Assembly: GCF_000226975.2 (NCBI RefSeq)
Contig: NZ_CP019285.1
Location: 2,418,001 to 2,482,000 of the forward strand
DNA: 64,000 nt
Source of the DNA: Halobiforma lacisalsi AJ5
GTDB lineage: Archaea > Halobacteriota > Halobacteria > Halobacteriales > Natrialbaceae
Direction: 5' to 3'
Each line of letters opens with the position of its first letter. Within the stretch, counting starts at the first letter, position 1. Of this stretch, positions 1 through 7,096 are shown in pieces. The position numbers and the translations under genes were made by a program. The notes beneath the pieces were generated by a model, which was not told where the DNA came from, did not search any database, and worked only from the letters and a program-made list of their open reading frames with translations.

Positions 1-113
1 ACGTACAGCATCGGCGTCTCACCGCTTCGGCGATAGCCATGGTACGCGAGATACGCGACGAGAAGACTCAGGATGAGCGTTATCAGTTTGGCAAGCAGGA
101 ACGACGCGTCCAT
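1..113 (-). CDS. Small membrane protein, partial (DUF7521-like)
   Basis: The first 37 codons of a gene that runs off the left edge. The N-terminus reads MDASFLLAKLITLILSLLVA and continues into AYHGYRR, so it begins with one hydrophobic segment followed by basic residues. Its ATG overlaps the TGA of the winged-helix gene before it (ATGA), so the two are almost certainly co-transcribed. Haloarchaeal genomes often pair a small multi-span membrane protein of the DUF7521 type with an ArsR-like regulator in exactly this way. The family name is from memory and the C-terminus cannot be seen. Confidence 0.6.
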   Translation of the reverse strand, partial: MDASFLLAKLITLILSLLVAYLAYHGYRRSGETPMLY

Positions 114-478
114 CAGTCCTCCCCCCGAAGGTTGCTCCAGAGCGAGGTGAAGTTGTCTGCGAGTTCGTCTCGCGTCTCCATCGTCAGCGAGAGTTGTCCG
201 TCCGAAATTTCGACGTGGAGTTCTTCGAGCGACGTTTCGAACTTGCTCCGGTGCGAGCCGTCGTCGTCGACCGTGTGGTGTTCCTCGATGAGGCCGTAGT
301 CTTGCAGCTTCGATACCCGCCGATAGATCGTCGTAAGCGAGGCGTCACACTCCTCGCTGAGCGTTTTCGCGGTCTTCGGGCCGTGATCCGCGGCGAGGAG
401 TATCTTCCGTGCGTACTCGTCCGCGAGGATTTGGAAGATTTCAGCCGAGTCCGAGGACGAGGACCCTCCGTATTGCAC
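113..478 (-). CDS. Winged-helix transcriptional regulator (ArsR-like)
   Basis: A protein of about 121 residues with a winged helix: KTAKTLSEECDASLTTIYRR is the helix-turn-helix, followed by KLQDYGLIEEH and a short wing. The C-terminal half (EISDGQLSLTM) may be a dimer or sensing segment. I chose a GTG start at 478; another GTG lies at 499. The reading frame stays open further upstream, but that part is low-complexity and basic, unlike a real N-terminus. It overlaps the following membrane-protein gene by 4 bases. It probably represses or activates its own two-gene unit; the signal is unknown. Confidence 0.75.
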   Translation of the reverse strand: MQYGGSSSSDSAEIFQILADEYARKILLAADHGPKTAKTLSEECDASLTTIYRRVSKLQDYGLIEEHHTVDDDGSHRSKFETSLEELHVEISDGQLSLTMETRDELADNFTSLWSNLRGED

Positions 479-968
479 ACCATAGACCCTACTGTTCACC
501 GGCAAATAGGTCACGATTCGCTGACTCAGCAAATCACCGCGAACGTCTTGTATGCCGCCCCTTTTCGCCGTCGCGCCTACCGAGGTACTCCACCCGTTTC
601 GCTCCTCGGCGGTACCCAGACGGTGTCGAACCGGCCCGCCTCGAGCGCTCGAACTCGTCTCGATCGGTCGGCTCTCGGACGGACGTTCGTGTAGCGAGCG
701 GACGGCTAGGGCCACTCTCTCGCAGCGTCCCGGAAAATCGAGCGCGTGCTCCGTCAGCAGCGGGCGAAATACCGCCTATAATCGTCCCGTTTTCGGGCGC
801 TTCGACGAAGAACTGAACGTGATCGACGTCGTATCACCCAGGAAGGGGGACGCGTACGGACGATCGGCTATCAGGTGCCGATTTCGAGCGATCGTGTACC
901 GATTTCGGTGCGTTCACGCGGTTGGCTGATGCCGCGAGAGGGGCCCGAGATTCGCGAGGTGAAACGAG
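479..968. other. Intergenic region, no gene seen
   Basis: About 490 bases between the leftmost regulator and the CPIC membrane protein. Frames open here are arginine- and serine-rich and look like shadows. A TATAAT-like stretch at about 777-782 and the short spacer before 478 may hold promoters. I see no RNA gene or repeat. Confidence 0.4.
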
Positions 969-1460
969 TCATGCGCAGGTCGAACAGGAGCGACTGTGAC
1001 GGAGATAGATCAGTCCTGCCAACAGTGCCACCGAGACCGCGCCCAAGAGGGGCCGTAGCGGATCGAAGTACGTCATGAGCGCGGACGAACTGAACAGCGT
1101 GAGCAAGACGACGTTACAGATCGGACAGCCGACCGCCAGAAAGCCGCCGACGAGACCACCGAACGCGAGCCGATCCTCGCCACTCGTATCGCCAGTCTCG
1201 CTTCCGTCGTCGCCCTCGAGTTCGGTGCTGACCACTTCGGTCGCCACCCGCTGTGCAATGTAGATGCCCGCAAGCAGCGCAGTCAGCGTCAGGAACAGAT
1301 AGTCGGTCGGCGTCCGCGGGACCATCCGAACGTAGAGCGGGTTCGGAATGAGGCCGGTCACGAGCCCGAACAGGAGGAACACGCCGACCCCGGTGGCCGT
1401 TCCCCAGGCCATCGCTCGTCGATCCGACCGGATCGATCCGACGAAACCACGACCCGTCAT
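969..1460 (-). CDS. Membrane protein with intramembrane GCPIC motif
   Basis: A 163-residue integral membrane protein with about four hydrophobic segments. The third starts with AVGCPICN, followed by VLLTLFSSSALMTYFDPLRP and a last membrane span, and the protein ends in CSTCA. So it has two CxxC pairs, one at a membrane segment and one at the C-terminus, which suits thiol-disulfide exchange or soft-metal handling. Its ATG overlaps the TGA of the upstream membrane protein, and the C-terminal halves of the two proteins look alike. A DsbA-like gene is divergent to the pair. A role in passing electrons or metal across the membrane is inference; the family is not recognised. Confidence 0.7.
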   Translation of the reverse strand: MTGRGFVGSIRSDRRAMAWGTATGVGVFLLFGLVTGLIPNPLYVRMVPRTPTDYLFLTLTALLAGIYIAQRVATEVVSTELEGDDGSETGDTSGEDRLAFGGLVGGFLAVGCPICNVVLLTLFSSSALMTYFDPLRPLLGAVSVALLAGLIYLRHSRSCSTCA

Positions 1461-2005
1461 TTTGACGCCTCCGTCGGGATCGCACACCGTTCGGGATGTC
1501 CCGCACGGCCCAGGAAGAACAGCAGGAGAAAGAGGCCGCCGATGCGAAGCACTGCGCCGTCGTAGGGAAGCGCCGCGAGACCGCCGGCAAACCCGAGGAA
1601 GCCGAGAAGGCCGGCACCACAGCTCGCACAGCCCGACGCAAGGAGTCCGGGAACGACTCCGGAGAGATCGGTGAGGCTCGCGACACCGACGATTCGCAAC
1701 TGTGCGACGGCGTTGACGACTGCGACGCCGGAAAGGAGCGAATAGAGACCGATGATCCCGAGGCCGGACCAGCCGTCGGTGCGGTACACCGTCTCCGTCA
1801 GCGAGACGAGGACGTACTCGAACCAGTGGATGCCGTCGCCGAGCATCTGGATCGAGAACTCCGGCATCGTACTCAGGAGCAGCAGAACGTACGTGACAGC
1901 CGCAGCGAGGACGAGTCCGATCGTGCCCCACCACGTCTCGAACGGATACGACATTGCCGCGGAGAGGTTCGCGAGATGGTTCCCGATCGCGTTTCGCCGT
2001 GTCAT
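1457..2005 (-). CDS. Membrane protein with GCASCG motif
   Basis: A 182-residue membrane protein with about five hydrophobic segments. The key feature is SGCASCGAGLLGFLGFAGG, a CxxC placed at the start of a membrane span, as in its downstream partner. A start at 1954 (MSYPFETW) is also possible; the longer form adds a short amphipathic N-terminus. It is translationally coupled (ATGA) to the GCPIC protein and divergent from a secreted DsbA-like thioredoxin that starts 110 bases away. The layout suggests a membrane partner of that thioredoxin, by analogy with DsbB/VKOR or DsbD-like systems, but no sequence match to those families was recognised. Confidence 0.7.
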   Translation of the reverse strand: MTRRNAIGNHLANLSAAMSYPFETWWGTIGLVLAAAVTYVLLLLSTMPEFSIQMLGDGIHWFEYVLVSLTETVYRTDGWSGLGIIGLYSLLSGVAVVNAVAQLRIVGVASLTDLSGVVPGLLASGCASCGAGLLGFLGFAGGLAALPYDGAVLRIGGLFLLLFFLGRAGHPERCAIPTEASK

Positions 2006-2115
2006 CTACGCGATCGAACGACGGACGGCCGGAAAGGTCTCGCTCCGATTTGCTGGCTCGGCAAATCGGCGGTTCCGTTACGGGCGCGGACCGGGAACGT
2101 TGGGAGCGATATCAG

Positions 2116-2841
2116 ATGTCGCTCGATCAGTCATCCCGCCGTGCCTTCCTCGCCGGCTCGGCCGTGACGGGTAGCGTCGGCGGCGCTTACTATCTCACCC
2201 GATCCGACGGGACCGGACACGACATCTCCCCGTCGCTTCACTCGAGCGACGGGACGACCGCGCTCGGCATCGACCTCGCCGGAAAACCGATCGTCGGATC
2301 GCCCGACGCGCCGCTCGATATCTACTACTGGACGGACTTCCAGTGCCCGTTCTGCGAACGGTTCGAACGGGAGACATTTCCTGACCTCGTTCGGGAGTAC
2401 GTCGAACCGGGCGACGTTCGCATCGTAGTAATCGCGCTCCCGTACTTCGGCGGTGACTCGATGACGGCCGCGGTCGCGAGCAGGTGTGTCTGGGATCGGC
2501 TCCGCGATGGCGACCCCGCTGCCTACTGGGACTGGCACGCGGCGGTATTTGACGAGCAGGGTGAGAAGAACTCGGGGTGGGCGTCCACGGAGAACCTCCT
2601 CGAGTACACCCGAGCAGTACCCGACGTCAGCGCGGACGGCCTCGAGTCGTGTCTCGAGGACCGACGAGCGGACGTCGAGGCCGCAGTCGAGGCCGAGGCG
2701 GAGCGGGCAACCGAACTCGGCGTCTCGGGCACGCCGACGTTCGTCGTCTTCGATCCGGAGTCCGAAGCTGCCGGTTCGCTCGTCGGTGCACAGCCCATCG
2801 AGCGCTTCGACGAGGCGATCGATCGTATCGGGGACGCGTGA
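2116..2841 (+). CDS. DsbA-family thioredoxin-like protein, exported
   Basis: A 241-residue thioredoxin-fold protein of the DsbA group. The N-terminus contains SRRAFLAGSAVTGSVGG, a twin-arginine-type signal, so the domain probably acts outside the membrane. The active site is DFQCPFCERF with C77 and C80, and the cis-proline is in GTPTF (P207). The segment between has the helical insertion typical of DsbA (AASRCVWDRL and following). I start it at the ATG at 2116 because the signal begins there; the frame is open further upstream but is arginine-rich. It would oxidise or isomerise disulfides, possibly with the two CxxC membrane proteins next to it. The multicopper oxidase is convergent with a 39-base gap. 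Confidence 0.88.
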   Translation: MSLDQSSRRAFLAGSAVTGSVGGAYYLTRSDGTGHDISPSLHSSDGTTALGIDLAGKPIVGSPDAPLDIYYWTDFQCPFCERFERETFPDLVREYVEPGDVRIVVIALPYFGGDSMTAAVASRCVWDRLRDGDPAAYWDWHAAVFDEQGEKNSGWASTENLLEYTRAVPDVSADGLESCLEDRRADVEAAVEAEAERATELGVSGTPTFVVFDPESEAAGSLVGAQPIERFDEAIDRIGDA

Positions 2842-2880
2842 TCGGCGCCCGTCCCGTGTGGTCGCTCGCTCATCCTCGGT

Positions 2881-4446
2881 CTACTCGTATTCGAACACGC
2901 GGGCCATCCCCCGCTCGAGATGATAGACGTTGTGACAGTGGAACAGCCAGTCACCGGGATTGTCCGCGCGGAAGTCGAAGGTTACTTGATCGCCATGCGG
3001 CGCGACGAGTACGGTGTCCTTGACCGCGTCGCCGACCTGGAAGAAGTGACCGTGGAGGTGCATCGGGTGGATCGCCGGACTGCGGTTCACCATCCGCACG
3101 CGGACGTGATCACCCTCGCTGATCTCGAACGGATCGGCGTCCGGGTACGTTTCGCCGTCGATGGTCCACGCGTCGGAAGCGGCACCGCCCATCATTCCGC
3201 CCGACAGCGTGAGATCGAACGTCCGGTCCGGCTCCCCGTCGAGATCCAGCGGTTCGAGTGCCTCGAGGTCGTCGTATTCCAGTTCCTGGCCGCCGAACTG
3301 CGGCCGCTCGCCGGTTTCGGCCTCGGCCTCGGCCTCGGAGGCGCTTTCGTACCGTAGCCTCGCCTCCGCGGGTTCCTCATCGCCGACGATAGGCGCCGCG
3401 ACGATGGGCCACTCTCCGGGTGAATCCGCCTCGAGGATCGCGTCGTACCGTTCGCCCATGCTCAGAACGAACGAATCCACGTCGACGGGCTCGACCGGTC
3501 GACCGTCGGCGTGTGTGACGGTCAACGAGTGGCCTCCGACGCCGACCCGGTAGGTGGTAGCGCTGCTCGGATTGATGAATCGAAGCCGGACCCGCTCACC
3601 CTCCTCGACGTCGAATATCGGTGGATCTGATGGGAGACGCCCGTTGACGAGGAGGCCGTCGTACGGCGGTCGCTGACCGCGCATCTGACTGTCTGGACCC
3701 ATTCCGTCTCCAGGCCCTGGACCATTGCCGGGTCCCATTCCGCCCCCCGGTCCGCGATCCTCGTCGGATCCATAGCCTCCACCCGGCCCCATTCCGTCGC
3801 CGCGTCCGCCTCCGTTACCCGGACCCGGTCCGTCACCGCCGCCCGGCGGGGCTTCGATCGAATCGAGCGCCGGCTCTTCCCCGAGGTGATCGTCGAACTG
3901 CAGGGTATGCTCGCGGTCGTACTCGACGTGTGGTGACCCCTCTTCGACGATCAGCGGTCCGTAGAGCCCCCTGTCGAGTTGTAACCCAACGTGGCTGTGA
4001 TAGACGTACGTCCCCGCCGGCGACGCTTCGTACTCGTACTCGAACGTCCCCTCCGGCGGGACAGGGTCCTGTGTGACGTTCGGGACGCCGTCCATCCGGT
4101 TCGGAACGGGAACGCCGTGCCAGTGAATCGTCGTCCCCTCGGACACCAGGTTCTCGAGTGAGACGCGGAGCGTCTCTCCCTCGCTCACACGTAGTTCCGG
4201 CCCGGGGAGTTGCCCCTCGTACAGCCACGTCTCGTCGGTCTCGTCCGCTCCGACATCGATCGCTCCGCTCGAGGCGACCAGCGTTTCTTCCAGCGGGCCG
4301 CCGTCGTCTTCCTGTGCAGGCCGCTCGAAGCTCGCCGTTTTCGTTCCCGATCCGGTTTCGCTGGACGATCCAGCGATCCCGAACAGCGCCGCACCGCTGA
4401 TCCGCAATGCCCGTCGTCGTGGGACCGTCCGTTCGTTATCGACCAT
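2881..4446 (-). CDS. Multicopper oxidase (laccase/CueO-like)
   Basis: A secreted multicopper oxidase of about 521 residues. The N-terminus holds VPRRRALRISGAALFG, a twin-arginine signal. Copper-binding motifs are in order: TIHWHGVPVPNRMDG, YVYHSHVG, HPMHLHGHFFQVG and FHCHNVYHLERGM, the last giving the type 1 Cys, His and axial Met. Between cupredoxin domains 1 and 2 there is a 50-60 residue insertion made of Gly, Pro, Asp and Met, with repeats of the kind GDGMGPG. It oxidises phenols or cuprous ion while reducing oxygen to water. A second ATG 15 bases upstream (4461) is possible. The neighbouring thiol-redox genes fit a role in copper resistance or envelope oxidation. Confidence 0.92.
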   Translation of the reverse strand: MVDNERTVPRRRALRISGAALFGIAGSSSETGSGTKTASFERPAQEDDGGPLEETLVASSGAIDVGADETDETWLYEGQLPGPELRVSEGETLRVSLENLVSEGTTIHWHGVPVPNRMDGVPNVTQDPVPPEGTFEYEYEASPAGTYVYHSHVGLQLDRGLYGPLIVEEGSPHVEYDREHTLQFDDHLGEEPALDSIEAPPGGGDGPGPGNGGGRGDGMGPGGGYGSDEDRGPGGGMGPGNGPGPGDGMGPDSQMRGQRPPYDGLLVNGRLPSDPPIFDVEEGERVRLRFINPSSATTYRVGVGGHSLTVTHADGRPVEPVDVDSFVLSMGERYDAILEADSPGEWPIVAAPIVGDEEPAEARLRYESASEAEAEAETGERPQFGGQELEYDDLEALEPLDLDGEPDRTFDLTLSGGMMGGAASDAWTIDGETYPDADPFEISEGDHVRVRMVNRSPAIHPMHLHGHFFQVGDAVKDTVLVAPHGDQVTFDFRADNPGDWLFHCHNVYHLERGMARVFEYE

Positions 4447-4569
4447 CACAGAACCGCCCACGACTACCGGGAAAAATGAGGGGCATGCCAGCGCGCATTA
4501 CTCGGGACCTCCGAGGAACGTAGCATCCGGATGGGCTGAGGACAGGTTCCGACTAGATCGTTAGTTCCG

Positions 4570-5130
4570 TCACTCGAGCGTCCCGATCAGCAGAAACGTT
4601 TCCGGACGGACTGCTTCGTGTTCAACGGTGAAGCCGGCGTTGCGGAGCGCGTCCACCGCCTCGTCCGGACTGTAGCGTTCGTCGAGGGGTGGGCCGCTTG
4701 TACCGGACCCGGTCGCTGTCCAGTCGAAAAGGACGAGTCGGCCGTCGGTAGCCAGGACGCGTCGGATCTCGGCCAGTGCTTCGTCGCTCGCGAACTCGTG
4801 GTAGGTCATCGTCGAGAACGCGGCGTCGAGTGCGTCGTCGTCGAACGGCAGGTCGCTCACGTCGCTGGTCACGAGGGTGACGTTCTCCGGGACGCCCTTT
4901 TGCCGGTAGTACTCGTGCATTTCCTCCTGGACGTCGATCGCGTGGACCGTGCCGGCGTGGGGTGCGACGTCGTCGGTAAAGAAGCCGGTCCCGCTGCCGA
5001 GGTCGGCAACGGTATCGTCAGCGGAGAGTGAAAGCGCCCACAGCAGTTCCTCTGCCGAGACGAAGCGGTATCGCTGTCCGGACTGTTCCAGCTTGTCGGC
5101 ACGCTCGGCATCGAACGTGTGATAACCCAT
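4570..5130 (-). CDS. Class I SAM-dependent methyltransferase
   Basis: A 186-residue methyltransferase. Motif I is VADLGSGTGFFTDDVA, followed by the acidic AIDVQ at the end of strand 2, the DVSDLPFDD motif and the FDWTATGSGTSGPP strand. The length is that of small UbiE-like enzymes. The substrate cannot be told. Similar short enzymes in archaea are often next to metal or redox genes, and here it lies just upstream of the multicopper oxidase on the same strand. An arsenite-type substrate is unlikely because I see no conserved cysteine set. Confidence 0.85.
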   Translation of the reverse strand: MGYHTFDAERADKLEQSGQRYRFVSAEELLWALSLSADDTVADLGSGTGFFTDDVAPHAGTVHAIDVQEEMHEYYRQKGVPENVTLVTSDVSDLPFDDDALDAAFSTMTYHEFASDEALAEIRRVLATDGRLVLFDWTATGSGTSGPPLDERYSPDEAVDALRNAGFTVEHEAVRPETFLLIGTLE

Positions 5131-5338
5131 AGCTACAGCCCCCCGAAAGCCGTAGTCGCTGGTTCACCCGTCCCGGGCACGATATCGTTCGGATCCATTC
5201 CAACAGGAGTGATAGCCGGCATCGTTCGTGCGTAGTATTGGGATTGGCACAAAAACAATTTCCGGATTCGAGAGTCCCCGTTTTGCCGACTCGGAAAAAC
5301 GCCCCTGTACATATTTGACTCGAGTTAGTAAGGCGTGT

Positions 5339-5551
5339 ATGGCCTCGGATTCTTCCTCTCGACGGACGCTTCTGGGTGTCGCGGGCCTTGCGAGTCTCTG
5401 CTGTGTCGGACCTGGGGCGCTCGCCGTTACCGGCGGCACCACCGTCGGTGTACTAGCCGGTCTCGGACAGGGGCTGGTCGTATTCGCCGTTCTCGGTGTC
5501 CTCTCCATACTATTTCGGCTCCGGTCGGACTGTTCTTCCTGTACCAGGTGA
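5339..5551 (+). CDS. Small membrane protein with CC and CxxC motifs
   Basis: A 70-residue protein: a short charged start (MASDSSSRRTLLG), a membrane span containing SLCCVGPGALAV, a second span, and a C-terminus RSDCSSCTR. The pair of adjacent cysteines in the first span resembles MerT-type mercuric transport proteins and other short metal-binding membrane proteins. A TATA-like ACATATTT lies about 30 bases upstream, which fits a nearly leaderless message. Its motifs match the general style of the two CxxC membrane proteins at 1-2 kb. A role in soft-metal or thiol transport is inference. Confidence 0.6.
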   Translation: MASDSSSRRTLLGVAGLASLCCVGPGALAVTGGTTVGVLAGLGQGLVVFAVLGVLSILFRLRSDCSSCTR

Positions 5552-5664
5552 CCTCCTCGACTGCGGGGAGTCGAACTCCTTTCGTCCACCCCGCCGACAC
5601 CAGAATTGTATAATCACCGCAATGCTATTTGCCAAGCCGTACGTAGGACAGCCACGAGAGACCG

Positions 5665-6780
5665 ATGACTCCACTCGAACTCCGAGCCGACATCCCGGCG
5701 CTTCAGGAAGACGTCTACCTCAACTTCGGCGCTCACGGTCCGAGCCCGGAATACGTCGTCGACGCCGCCGACGCGTTTCTCCGGTCCCACGAGTACGATG
5801 TGCCGGTCACGGACGATCCGTACGAGGCGGCGTTTCGCGCGTTCGATCACACCCGAGAGACGGTCGCATCGTTCATCGGCGCCGAACCGGACGAGGTCGC
5901 ACTCACGGAGAGTACGACGGCCGGGATCAACGCCATCGCGAACGCGATCGACTGGCAGCCGGGAGACGTGGTCGTCCGCACCGATCTCGAGCATCCGGCT
6001 GGAATCCTCCCGTGGCAGCGCCTCGAACGAGCGGGTGTCGACGTTCGCGTCGTCGAGACGGAGGACGGGCGAATCGACCGCAACCAGTTCGCGGAGGCCG
6101 TCTCGGACGCTCGACTCGTCTGTTTCAGCGCGGTCACGTGGACCCACGGGACACGGCTTCCGGTATCCGAGTTGGTCGACATCGCCCACGACGCCGGGGC
6201 ATTCACACTCGTCGACGCCGTGCAGGTACCCGGTCAGCTGTCCATGGACGTCTCGGCGTGGGGGGCCGACGCGGTCGCCGCCGCCGGCCACAAGTGGCTC
6301 CTGGGACTGTGGGGAGGTGGGTTCCTCTACGTTAACCGGCCGGTCGCCGAGGAACTCGAGCCGCGGACGGTCGGCTACCGGAGCGTCGAGACGCCAACCG
6401 CCGACCCGTTCGAGTTCGCCGCTGGCGCGCGTCGGTTCGAGGTCGGGTCGGCGAATCCGGCGCCACACGTCGCTCTCCATGAAGCGATTCAGGCGATCAG
6501 CGAAGTCGGCATCGACCGAATCGAAGACCGCGTTCATCGTCTCGCCGGTCGGCTGGTCGATGGCATCCCCGAGGCTCGACTCCTGAGTCCGTCACCGCCG
6601 GAGTCGGGTCTGGTGACGATCGAAGTCGACGACCCGGACGCGACTGTCCAGCGCCTGGCAACGGAGGGGATCGTCGTCCGAGCGTTACCGTTACCGAACG
6701 CGATCCGAGCGTCGGTCCACGCGGTCAACACCGCTGCTGATGTCGATCGACTGCTCGAGGAACTGGAACGAGAGTGGTAA
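5665..6780 (+). CDS. Aminotransferase class V (cysteine desulfurase-like)
   Basis: A 371-residue PLP enzyme of fold type I. The N-terminus YLNFGAHGPSP, the ALTESTTAGINAIA phosphate-binding segment and the lysine in AAGHKWLLG (K210, Schiff base) place it in the class V family with isopenicillin epimerase and cysteine desulfurase relatives. It does not have an obvious catalytic cysteine loop near its C-terminus, so sulfur transfer is uncertain. Haloarchaea carry several of these, often annotated only as aminotransferase. It stands alone; a methyltransferase and a small membrane protein are upstream. Confidence 0.88.
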   Translation: MTPLELRADIPALQEDVYLNFGAHGPSPEYVVDAADAFLRSHEYDVPVTDDPYEAAFRAFDHTRETVASFIGAEPDEVALTESTTAGINAIANAIDWQPGDVVVRTDLEHPAGILPWQRLERAGVDVRVVETEDGRIDRNQFAEAVSDARLVCFSAVTWTHGTRLPVSELVDIAHDAGAFTLVDAVQVPGQLSMDVSAWGADAVAAAGHKWLLGLWGGGFLYVNRPVAEELEPRTVGYRSVETPTADPFEFAAGARRFEVGSANPAPHVALHEAIQAISEVGIDRIEDRVHRLAGRLVDGIPEARLLSPSPPESGLVTIEVDDPDATVQRLATEGIVVRALPLPNAIRASVHAVNTAADVDRLLEELEREW

Positions 6781-7096
6781 CGTAACGCCGACCCGGGTTC
6801 CGTACCCACTGCTCGAACCAGTTCTACACCCCGAAGAGTACGTGTTGACGGCCGTAGCGACTATCCAGACGGAAGGAACGTCGAGGGTCCCTGCTCGGGC
6901 TGCTCGAGGACTCGAGAAAAAGGAAGCGCTCGTCACCCTCGAGAAGAGGGGATTACCGGCAGGTAAGCATCGATACGATTCCTGGTTCGAATCCCCGGTT
7001 CATACCCGGTGGGTGACCGTCCCTCGAGGGATCTGTGAGGTGAATTCGAGGGTGTTCGATACGTTCTACTGGCTCGAAATTCGAGCGTCGGGGGGA
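6781..7096. other. Intergenic region, no gene seen
   Basis: About 315 bases between two converging genes. It holds only shadow frames. A TGGTTCGAATCCCC stretch near 6986 resembles a tRNA T-arm, but no acceptor or anticodon stem can be built around it. Confidence 0.4.

Noticed and set aside
6980-7000. tRNA T-arm-like TGGTTCGAATCCCC
   Set aside because: No acceptor, D or anticodon stem can be paired around it.
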